From the NCBI GenBank assembly GCA_021779435.1, contig JAJYAR010000130.1:1-7279 (forward strand): a stretch of DNA of 7,279 bases. The letters are read 5' to 3'. The DNA comes from a bacterium (lineage in GTDB: Bacteria; Verrucomicrobiota; Verrucomicrobiae; JAJYAR01). The stretch's first letter is position 1. Each line of letters opens with the position of its first letter. Both the position numbers and the translations under genes were made by a program. Positions 1-6,143 of this stretch are shown here, one piece after another. The notes under the pieces are model-generated. The model ran no database searches. It had not been told where the DNA came from and was given only the letters and a program-made list of their open reading frames with translations.

Positions 1-1383
1 GAAGAAGTACCGCAATTCAAATACACCCTGCGGCGTGTGCGCGTACTTGCCCGCCACCGCGCGGCTCACCGTCGAAGGATGCACGCCGATCTCCTCGGCC
101 ACTTCCTTAATCATCATCGGACGCAGCGCGTCGATACCCTGTTCCAAAAACTCCGTCTGGCGCCCGACAATGGCCTGGCAAACCTTGAGGATGGTCTGCT
201 TCCGCTGCTCGATGTTCTTCATCAGCATCAGCGCCGACGTGTACTTCTCGCGGATGAAGTTCCGTACTTCCTTCCGCGGTTCCTCCTCGCGGCTCACCAG
301 CCGTTTGTAGCTCGAATTCAAGCGCAACTGCGGAATCTGGTCGTCGTTCAGCTCGATGAGATAACTGTCGCCGTCTTTCGAAATATAGACGTCGGGTTCC
401 ACCGGCCGCGCACCCGAGGTGGAAAAACGCAACCCCGGCCACGGATCCAGGTGCCGGATGATGTCCACCGCGATCTTGATATGCTCCATCGGCCGGCCCA
501 GCGCTTTGGCCAATTCCTTGAACTGCTTGTGCTCAAGCAGTTTCAGGTGCTGGTCCACAATCTGCCACGCCACGCCGCCCTTGGCCCCGCGGCTCTCCAG
601 TTGCAGCAGCAGGCACTCCTGAAGGTCCGCCGCCGCCAATCCCGCCGGCTCCAGCGATTGGATCGCTTTCACCGCCTCGCGCAGTTCCTCGAGCGTGTGC
701 CCGCTCATCTGCGCCATCTCTTCGAGCGATGCCTCCAGGCGCCCGTTCTCGTCCAGGTTGCCGATGATGTAGTACGCCGCGTCGCGCACCGCATCCGGCA
801 TCGCCTGCACGCTCAACTGCGACTCCAGGTGGTCGGCCAGCGTCACTTCCGAGGCAAGAAATGTCTCAAACGAAGGCTTGTCGACTTGCTCCGATGCCGG
901 ACTCTTGAATCCGGGGTCGAGGTAGTCGTCGAAAAACGAACCGAAGTCGATCTCGTCGAAGGTGTCGGCGGACGTCGCCGGCGCCGCGGGAATCTCCTCG
1001 GCCGCCGGCATCGGAACCTCGCCTCCGCCCGGCGCTTCGCTTTCGCCCGCCGCGGCGGCCAGTTCTCCGGTCTCGGCCAGCTCCGGCTCCGCGGTCTCCG
1101 GACCGATCTCCAGCCCCGCGGGGTCCATCGCGTTCAGAAGGGACTGGTCCGCCGGCGACCCTTCGCGCGTGGCCTCGGCCTCCAGCAGCGCCTGAATCTC
1201 TTCCTGGGTTACCTCTTCGCCGCCATCGGCGGCCAACTCAAGAACCGGATTCTGATCCACCTCCTGCGCAATCAGGTCGCGCAGCTCCAATGAGTTCATT
1301 TGGAGCACGGTGACCATCTGGACGAGGCCCGGCGTTAGTGTCTGCCGGAGCCCGACCCGGAGTTGAACGCCCTGCGTCAGCAT
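1..1383 (-). CDS. rpoN: RNA polymerase sigma-54 factor (RpoN), 3'-truncated by window edge
   Basis: Sigma-54 directs RNA polymerase to -24/-12 promoters and needs AAA+ activators to open DNA. The frame is open from the ATG at 1383 to the window edge, giving 461 residues. Region I (about residues 5-50) is seen as LRQTLTPGLVQMVTVLQMNS followed by QNPVLE. An acidic Glu/Ala/Pro-rich linker follows (about 52-165), longer than the short region II of E. coli. The core-binding domain (about 170-350) shows FLASEVTLADHLESQL, LDENGRL and LEPAGLAAADLQECLLLQL. The DNA-binding part shows LDPWPG (312-317), IEQRKQTILKV (391-401) and a helix-turn-helix around 424-447 (VAEEIGVHPSTVSRAVAGKY), then FELRYFF at the edge. 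The RpoN box that reads the -24 element should lie just outside. The start at 1383 is preferred to in-frame ATGs at 1401 and 1398 because GAGGG lies 8 bases upstream of it. It is transcribed divergently from the permease gene. Confidence 0.97.
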   Translation of the reverse strand, partial: MLTQGVQLRVGLRQTLTPGLVQMVTVLQMNSLELRDLIAQEVDQNPVLELAADGGEEVTQEEIQALLEAEATREGSPADQSLLNAMDPAGLEIGPETAEPELAETGELAAAAGESEAPGGGEVPMPAAEEIPAAPATSADTFDEIDFGSFFDDYLDPGFKSPASEQVDKPSFETFLASEVTLADHLESQLSVQAMPDAVRDAAYYIIGNLDENGRLEASLEEMAQMSGHTLEELREAVKAIQSLEPAGLAAADLQECLLLQLESRGAKGGVAWQIVDQHLKLLEHKQFKELAKALGRPMEHIKIAVDIIRHLDPWPGLRFSTSGARPVEPDVYISKDGDSYLIELNDDQIPQLRLNSSYKRLVSREEEPRKEVRNFIREKYTSALMLMKNIEQRKQTILKVCQAIVGRQTEFLEQGIDALRPMMIKEVAEEIGVHPSTVSRAVAGKYAHTPQGVFELRYFF

Positions 1384-1462
1384 ACAGTTCACCCTCATCA
1401 TAGCAACCCGGCATGAAAGCGGTTTCCCAAGTCCGGCCCGCTGTGGCATCATCAGACTCACC
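1384..1462. promoter_or_regulatory. Divergent intergenic region between rpoN and the permease gene
   Basis: These 79 bases must hold the start signals of both divergent genes unless the promoters lie inside the coding regions. I see no convincing -35/-10 pair on either strand. The minus strand has a TATGAT at 1402-1397, but transcription starting from it would leave almost no leader and remove the rpoN ribosome binding site. The permease ATG has no clear Shine-Dalgarno sequence, so it may have a very short or no leader. No sigma-54 (-24 GG / -12 GC) promoter was recognised. Confidence 0.3.
1392..1396 (-). promoter_or_regulatory. Ribosome binding site of rpoN
   Basis: On the minus strand GAGGG lies 8 bases before the ATG at 1383. 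The alternative ATGs at 1401 and 1398 have no purine-rich sequence at the right distance, so this site decides the start. Confidence 0.6.
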
Positions 1463-2893
1463 ATGCCCGGCGCCGCCAAGCCACTCCGGCGCGAACTCGG
1501 TCTCCGCGACCTCGTTCTGGCCCAGGTCCTGTGCGTCGTCGGTTCCACCTGGGTGGGCGTGGCCTCCGAACTCGGCCCCGCCAACGGCTTTTTCTGGCTC
1601 GCCGCCATCGCTCTGTACTACCTGCCGCTCGCCGCCGTCGTCATCCATCTCAATCAGCGCCTGCCGCTCGAAGGCGGGCTGTACCAGTGGGCCAAGGCCG
1701 GTTTCGGACATGCCGGCGGGTTCTTCGTCGCCTGGAACTTGTGGGTCTACGCGGTCATCTGCACCGCGGCCATCGTGTTTACCGCGCCCACCGGCATCGG
1801 CTACATGGCCGGTCCCTCCGGCGCCTGGATTCCGGCCAGCAAACCCGCCACGCTCGCCATCACGGGCTTGGTGGTCGCGGGCATCGCCTGGGTCGCCATC
1901 CGCGGCCTCGGCGCCGCCAAGTGGCTGCACAACGCCGGCAGCGTCATGATCCTTCTCGCCTACGTCATCCTTCTGCCGCTGCCGCTCTGGGGCCTCGCCA
2001 CGCACCGCCTTCCCGGCTGGCATCCGTTCGCCTGGAAACTGCCCTCGGCCAACTGGTACAGCCTCGCCGTTTTCGGCCAGATGACCACCGGCGCGCTCAG
2101 CGGCTTCGAGTACGTGGCCATCCTCGCCGGCGAGTCGCGCGACCCGGCCCGCAACATCGGCAACTCGGTTCGCATCTCCGCGCCGGTCATCGCCCTGATG
2201 TTCGTCCTCGGCACGAGTTCGGTGCTCGCCTTCTCCGGCGGCGGCCCGATCGACTTGATCGGACCCATCCCCCAAACCTTCCGCCGCGCCTTCGGCAACC
2301 ACGGCCCCGCGTCCACCCTCGCGCCGTTGTTCATCGTGCTGCTGGCCGCGCGCTCCATCGCCAGCGCCAGTCTGCTGTTCACGGGGCTGACGCGCCTGCC
2401 GATGACCGCCGGCTGGGACCACGTTGTGCCCGCCTGGTTCGCCCGCCTCGACCCCCGCCGCAAAACCCCCGTGAACTCGATCGCCTTCGTCGCCGCGCTG
2501 GTGATGCTCATTATTTTCGCGAGCATGCTCGGCGTCCGCGAGCAGGAGGCCAACCAGGTTCTCACTGCGGCCTCCATCGCCCACTACTCCATCGCCTACC
2601 TCGCCCTCTTCGCGCTCCCCCTATTCGGCTTCGCCCGCCTCCAGAGCAGCCTCCCGCCCTGGCTCAAATGGGTCAGCTTCCTCGGTCTCGCGTCGAGCTG
2701 TGTAGCATTCGTCATAGCCCTCTACCCCATCGTCACCGTGGTCAGCCGTACCGCCTTCGCCGCCAAAATCGCCCTCACCGTCCTCGCCGCGAACTGCCTC
2801 GGCGCGCTCGTCTACTTCCCGGCCCGCCGCGCCGCGACGCCCGCTGAAATCGTCCTGGCCTCCTCGGGCGCGCTTCAAAGCGATACGGACTGA
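1463..2893 (+). CDS. APC superfamily amino acid permease
   Basis: A 476-residue integral membrane protein with about 12 hydrophobic segments (near residues 15-38, 42-63, 83-108, 128-147, 155-178, 198-222, 233-257, 284-310, 337-356, 366-391, 400-423 and 432-452). This is the usual size and topology of the APC family, which moves amino acids or polyamines across the inner membrane with protons or by exchange. Family marks: GSTWVG in TM1 (27-32), at the place of the unwound substrate-binding GSG segment; PLEGGLYQW (68-76) after TM2; GFEYVAILAGESRDPARNI (214-232) at the end of TM6; and RLPMTAGWDHVVPAWF (311-326) with RKTPVNSI after TM8. The substrate cannot be told from sequence. The first ATG is at 1463; no strong Shine-Dalgarno precedes it. 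Third codon positions are strongly C-rich, unlike aceB and the TPR gene on the same strand. The neighbours give no pathway context. Confidence 0.9.
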   Translation: MPGAAKPLRRELGLRDLVLAQVLCVVGSTWVGVASELGPANGFFWLAAIALYYLPLAAVVIHLNQRLPLEGGLYQWAKAGFGHAGGFFVAWNLWVYAVICTAAIVFTAPTGIGYMAGPSGAWIPASKPATLAITGLVVAGIAWVAIRGLGAAKWLHNAGSVMILLAYVILLPLPLWGLATHRLPGWHPFAWKLPSANWYSLAVFGQMTTGALSGFEYVAILAGESRDPARNIGNSVRISAPVIALMFVLGTSSVLAFSGGGPIDLIGPIPQTFRRAFGNHGPASTLAPLFIVLLAARSIASASLLFTGLTRLPMTAGWDHVVPAWFARLDPRRKTPVNSIAFVAALVMLIIFASMLGVREQEANQVLTAASIAHYSIAYLALFALPLFGFARLQSSLPPWLKWVSFLGLASSCVAFVIALYPIVTVVSRTAFAAKIALTVLAANCLGALVYFPARRAATPAEIVLASSGALQSDTD

Positions 2894-2918
2894 CACCGGC
2901 GCGATTTTGATGCAATAT
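2890..2918 (+). promoter_or_regulatory. Possible sigma-70-type promoter before the helicase relic
   Basis: CTGACA (2890-2895, five of six to TTGACA) overlaps the permease stop codon. It is followed after 17 bases by CAATAT (2913-2918), which keeps the A at position 2 and the AT at the end of the -10 consensus. A start of transcription would fall near 2925, about 14 bases before the GTG at 2939. The -10 match is weak, so this is only a candidate. Confidence 0.25.
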
Positions 2919-2919
2919 C

Positions 2920-2933
2920 CTGGGAATTCCCGG
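2920..2933. repeat. Short palindrome GGGAATTCCC at the expected transcription start of the relic
   Basis: GGGAATTCCC at 2922-2931 is a perfect 10-base palindrome. As RNA it extends by one U-G and one C-G pair (2920-2933) into a small stem with loop AAUU. It has no T tract after it, so it is a poor terminator for the permease gene. If the promoter just upstream is real, it sits where an operator could lie. A 10-base palindrome can also occur by chance. Confidence 0.3.
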
Positions 2934-2938
2934 CAAAC

Positions 2939-3716
2939 GTGAAAAAGCTCCAAGAGGGCCTCTATGACCAGCTCGTAACTCGAACGGCAACTGGCCACCA
3001 GAACGCATTTCGCGAGATGGCAAGCCGCTCCGTCGCGGTCCGCGTTCTCACGGCCACGTATACCGGCGCCACGGACTTCCGCGCCATCGAGGAGCTTGCG
3101 AAGCTGTCCAACGTCGAACTTCGAATAATTGTCGCGACCGGCTCTGGAGGACGGCATCGAGTGGACCGTCAAGCTGAGCGAAACTGAAACGCCGCAGGTC
3201 GTGAACCGGTTCCGGAATGCCTTCGACACGCTCTGGGCCGACGGCGAGTTCGAGATTTTCAATCCGCGCGACGAAGGGCAATGCCTACGCGTGAGACTCG
3301 CTCTCGAAGCGGCGGGAAAATCTCCCGGCCAGAGGAACGCGGGTCCGCCGGTGTTTTTCGATCTTCGACCCCATCCATACCAGCGGGCTACGCTCGACGG
3401 GATCGAGTCCGAGCGCCTGGACCGGGGCGACTTCCGCAATTTCGTGGCCGCTCCCAGCCGTTTTCATTGGCAGTCTCAGAGCACCACGAGCGAAGACTCG
3501 CCGGCGGGACAGCGGTATGCGAATCAGGCAGGCGACAGCGCCCGCTTCCTGTTATTCGTGCGAGCCAGAAGCGAGGAGCCGTTTGTCTTTCTTGGGCCGC
3601 TGGGGTATGTTTCTCACACCGGAAGCCGCCCAATGAGTACTTACTGGGATCTTAAGCACGAGATTCCGGCGTGGTTCTTCGAGATATGCGCGTCGCTTGA
3701 CTCTGCGGCCGCTTAG
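2939..3716 (+). pseudogene. Collapsed relic of a PLD-nuclease / SF2 helicase / DUF3427 protein
   Basis: From memory of the family, full-length members (about 1000 residues) carry an N-terminal phospholipase D-like nuclease domain, a DEAD/DEAH helicase core and a C-terminal DUF3427 domain. They act on DNA and are often annotated as restriction- or defence-like. Four pieces remain here, in order. (1) From GTG 2939, KKLQEGLYDQLVTR, the family N-terminus. (2) VRVLTATYTGATD...LSNVELR (about 3044-3125), the middle of the PLD domain. (3) In another frame, LSRPALEDGIEWTVKLS (from 3129) to DLRPHPYQRATLDGIESE and RNFVAA (to 3452), the end of the PLD domain and the entry to the helicase. (4) From 3453, RFHWQSQSTTSEDSPAGQRY to PFVFLGPLGYVSHTGSRPMS, the C-terminus of DUF3427, ending at TAG 3714-3716. 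Missing are a large part after piece 1, the HxK catalytic stretch between 2 and 3 (with a frame change and an in-frame TAA at 3126), and all helicase motifs between 3 and 4. Codon use is mixed (CGA arginines, more A/T) and unlike the neighbours. The open frame 3129-3716 (195 codons) could still be translated. Seen directly: motifs and frames. Inferred: the deletions. Confidence 0.8.
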
Positions 3717-4408
3717 CGCGTGAGGGCCGGGGCGGGGAGGAGGAAGGGCTCGATGGCGTTGTGGACCTGTTGCTCGGCGCCGCTGGCGTCGACGATGTGG
3801 AAGATGCCGTTGCGGTAGTAGCTGAGGACGGGTTCGGTGTCGCGGTGGTAGACGGCGAGGCGCTCGCGGATCACGTCTTCGCGGTCGTCGGAGCGGTGGG
3901 TGAGCGCAGCGCCGTCGTTGTCGCAGATGCCGGGTTTGGCCGGGGGCTGGAAGTAGTCGTTGTAAATGTGGCCGCAGACGGGGCATTGCTGGCGGCCGGA
4001 GAGACGCTTCAGAAGGTGGTCGTCCGGCACGCGGAGGTAGAGCACCTCCGGTTCGGGTAGTGCGCGATCCTTCAGCAGCGAAGCGAGGCTCCGCGCCTGC
4101 GCGACGGTGCGCGGGTAGCCGTCCAGCAGGAAACCGCGGCGGCAGGAGGGTTCGGCCAGGCGCCGCGCCAGCAGGCGGCCCACGGTCTCATCGCTTACCA
4201 GTTCGCCCGTGGCAAGGTGGGCCCGCAGCGCGCGGCCTTGCGGCGTGTCGCGTTGCGCCTCGGCGCGGAGCAGGTCGCCGGTCGAAATCGCCGGAATCGA
4301 AAGCAGTTTCGAAACGAAAGCCGCTTGCGTGCCCTTGCCGCTGCCAGGCGGTCCGAAAAGAATCAGCACGCGAGGTGCATCGACAGAAGTATTGCGTGTG
4401 GAGTCCAA
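3713..4408 (-). CDS. adk: Adenylate kinase with zinc-type LID
   Basis: Cytoplasmic enzyme catalysing ATP + AMP to 2 ADP. It has 231 residues, slightly longer than the usual 210-220 because of an N-terminal tail of about 13 residues. The P-loop is GPPGSGKGT (19-27). The AMP-binding part is STGDLLRAE (42-50) and LLDGYPRT (94-101). The LID starts at GRQQCPVCG and holds Cys142, Cys145, Cys162 and Asp165, a C-C-C-D set typical of metal-binding adenylate kinases. RSDDREDVIRERL (172-184) supplies the catalytic arginines. The start is TTG at 4408, supported by AGGGGA 7 bases upstream; a GTG at codon 14 would give the more usual short N-terminus but has no ribosome binding site. The gene stands alone, not between secY and map in a ribosomal protein operon, so it may be a second copy (inference). 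Its stop overlaps the stop of the relic (TTAG at 3713-3716). It is divergent from aceB. Confidence 0.95.
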   Translation of the reverse strand: MDSTRNTSVDAPRVLILFGPPGSGKGTQAAFVSKLLSIPAISTGDLLRAEAQRDTPQGRALRAHLATGELVSDETVGRLLARRLAEPSCRRGFLLDGYPRTVAQARSLASLLKDRALPEPEVLYLRVPDDHLLKRLSGRQQCPVCGHIYNDYFQPPAKPGICDNDGAALTHRSDDREDVIRERLAVYHRDTEPVLSYYRNGIFHIVDASGAEQQVHNAIEPFLLPAPALTR

Positions 4409-4415
4409 AGTGACG

Positions 4416-4421
4416 TCCCCT
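4416..4421 (-). promoter_or_regulatory. Ribosome binding site supporting a TTG start for adk
   Basis: The minus strand reads AGGGGA 7 bases before the TTG at 4408. This strong match to the Shine-Dalgarno sequence is the reason for choosing an unusual TTG start over the internal GTG at codon 14. Confidence 0.65.
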
Positions 4422-4525
4422 ATCCTGAACTCCAGCCTAAGCTCTTTTCGCGATGCGACTCAAATCGCCCGGTCCGGATCGGCTTGGTGGGACAAATTGG
4501 CCTAGCTGATGAGTTACGATGGACC
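4422..4525. promoter_or_regulatory. Divergent intergenic region between adk and aceB
   Basis: This region must serve both divergent genes. On the minus strand TTGAGT followed after 18 bases by TAGGCT is a weak -35/-10 candidate for adk. On the plus strand I see no good pair for aceB. It is less GC-rich than the coding regions, as expected of a promoter region. I could not assign any operator. An in-frame ATG for aceB at 4509 lies here but has no ribosome binding site. Confidence 0.3.
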
Positions 4526-4533
4526 GGAAAGGA
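4526..4533 (+). promoter_or_regulatory. Ribosome binding site of aceB
   Basis: GGAAAGGA lies 8 bases before the ATG at 4542. The upstream in-frame ATG at 4509 has no such site, so this fixes the start at 4542. Confidence 0.7.
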
Positions 4534-4541
4534 TCCATGAC

Positions 4542-6143
4542 ATGAGTACATCCACCACCGGGTCACGACCGGCGAGCGAGTTCGCGGGCACCCGGCATCC
4601 CCAGCAGGATGAAGTTCTTGCGCCGCGGGCGATCGCGTTCCTGGTAGATCTGGAACGGCGTTTCGGCGGGCGGCGGCGCGAACTGCTGGCCAAGCGAGTC
4701 GAACGGAAGGCCCGGCTGGACGCGGGGGAGCATCCGGATTTTCTGAGTGAAACGGCTTCGGTTCGCAGTGGGGACTGGAAAGTGGCGCCGATTCCGGCGG
4801 ATTTGCAGGACCGGCGTGTTGAGATTACGGGGCCGGTGGACCGGAAGATGGTGATCAACGCGCTCAACAGCGGCGCGAACGTCTTCATGGCGGATTTTGA
4901 AGACGCTAATTCGCCGACCTGGCGGAACAACATCGAAGGGCATATCAACCTGCGGGACGCGATCCGGAGGACGATCGACTACACGAGTCCGGAGGGCAAG
5001 CCATACCGGTTGGGGCCGAAGCCGGCCGTGTTGTTCGTGCGGCCTCGCGGATGGCACCTGGTGGAGAAGCATTTCCTCGTCGATGGGCAGCCGATGTCGG
5101 CGTCGCTGTTCGATTTCGGCCTGTATTTCTTCCACAATGCGAAGGAGTTGATGGCGCGCGGGTCGGGTCCGTATTTTTATCTGCCGAAGATGGAGAGCCA
5201 TCTCGAGGCGCGGCTTTGGAACGACGTGTTTGTGGCGGCGCAGGAAGCCGTGGGCGTGCCGAACGGAACGATCCGCGCGACGGTGCTGATCGAGACGATC
5301 CTCGGCGCGTTTGAGATGGACGAGATTCTGTATGAACTGCGGGACCACTCGGCGGGGTTGAACTGCGGGCGGTGGGATTACATCTTCAGCTTCATCAAGA
5401 AATTCAGCAAGCACAAAGATTTCATGCTGCCGGACCGGTCGCTGGTGACGATGGACCGGCACTTTCTCAACTCTTACGTCGAGTTACTCATACATACCTG
5501 CCACAAGCGCGGCATCCACGCGATGGGCGGCATGGCGGCGCAGGTGCCGATCAAGAACGATCCGGAGGCAAACGTTCGGGCGTTTGAGAAAGTGCGGCAG
5601 GATAAGTTGCGCGAAGTCCGGCTGGGTCACGACGGGACGTGGGTGGCGCATCCGGGTCTGGTAAGCGTGGCGAAGGAAGTATTTGACGCGGGGATGAAGG
5701 AGGCGAACCAGATATCGCGGCTGCGGGAGGATGTAAGTGTAACCGGGGCGGACTTACTCGCGGTGCCGGAAGGGGAGATTACCGAGCAGGGACTGCGCTG
5801 GAACATTGACGTCGGTTTGCAGTATCTGGAGGCGTGGCTGCGCGGGTCGGGCTGCGTGCCGATTTACAACCTGATGGAAGACGCGGCGACGGCGGAGATC
5901 TGCCGGGCGCAGCTTTGGCAGTGGGCGCGGCACGGGGCGAAGATGACCAGCGGACGCACGGTGACGGTGGAAGTGGTGCAGGCGGCGCTCGAGGAGCAGA
6001 TGGGAAAACTGCGGGATACGCTGGGCGCGGAGCGGTTCGAAGGCCTGCGGTTCCGGGACGCAGCGAAGATATTCGACGATCTGTTTCGTGCGCCGGAGTT
6101 TCCTGAGTTTCTCACATTGTCGGCTTATGAGTACATCGACTGA
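4542..6143 (+). CDS. aceB: Malate synthase, isoform A
   Basis: Condenses glyoxylate with acetyl-CoA to give malate and CoA, the second step of the glyoxylate shunt used for growth on acetate and fatty acids; cytoplasmic. With the start at 4542 it has 533 residues, typical of isoform A rather than the roughly 720 of isoform G. Catalytic landmarks of the TIM barrel: [13 protein letters not shown] with the active-site arginine at 167, [14 protein letters not shown] with the Mg ligand Glu251, [12 protein letters not shown] with the Mg ligand Asp279, and [19 protein letters not shown] with the catalytic base Asp447. Also typical are [13 protein letters not shown] (115-127), [15 protein letters not shown] (324-338) and WVAHPGLV (367-374). 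All key residues are present, so the enzyme should be active. Isocitrate lyase is not in the window, so the shunt is not encoded as a tight aceBA operon here, unless it lies farther away. The 3' end overlaps the likely start of the TPR gene by 17 bases. Confidence 0.97.
   Translation: MSTSTTGSRPASEFAGTRHPQQDEVLAPRAIAFLVDLERRFGGRRRELLAKRVERKARLDAGEHPDFLSETASVRSGDWKVAPIPADLQDRRVEITGPVDRKMVINALNSGANVFMADFEDANSPTWRNNIEGHINLRDAIRRTIDYTSPEGKPYRLGPKPAVLFVRPRGWHLVEKHFLVDGQPMSASLFDFGLYFFHNAKELMARGSGPYFYLPKMESHLEARLWNDVFVAAQEAVGVPNGTIRATVLIETILGAFEMDEILYELRDHSAGLNCGRWDYIFSFIKKFSKHKDFMLPDRSLVTMDRHFLNSYVELLIHTCHKRGIHAMGGMAAQVPIKNDPEANVRAFEKVRQDKLREVRLGHDGTWVAHPGLVSVAKEVFDAGMKEANQISRLREDVSVTGADLLAVPEGEITEQGLRWNIDVGLQYLEAWLRGSGCVPIYNLMEDAATAEICRAQLWQWARHGAKMTSGRTVTVEVVQAALEEQMGKLRDTLGAERFEGLRFRDAAKIFDDLFRAPEFPEFLTLSAYEYID

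Noticed and set aside
37..1293. Plus-strand open frame of 418 codons opposite rpoN
   Set aside because: Arg/Leu/His-rich translation with no domain. The minus strand encodes all RpoN regions in order.
1238..2584. Minus-strand open frame of 448 codons opposite the permease gene
   Set aside because: It is antisense to a clear APC permease. Its translation is Gly/Glu/Asp/Arg-rich without any domain, as expected from the reverse of a GC-rich gene.
1531..2847. Plus-strand frame of 438 codons inside the permease gene
   Set aside because: Very Arg/Pro/His-rich frame-shifted shadow; the permease frame has the membrane segments and family motifs.
2894..3720. Replication origin suggested by the skew switch
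   Set aside because: I found no cluster of TTATCCACA-like boxes, no AT-rich unwinding region, and none of the usual neighbours (dnaA, dnaN, gyrB, parAB).
4563..5462. Minus-strand open frame of 299 codons opposite aceB
   Set aside because: Antisense shadow of malate synthase, which has all its catalytic residues on the plus strand.
4542..6137. Shared ATGAGTACATC at the aceB start (4542) and at the proposed TPR start (6127)
   Set aside because: MSTS is a common N-terminus, and at 6127 the bases also encode the end of malate synthase. Eleven bases alone do not show duplication.
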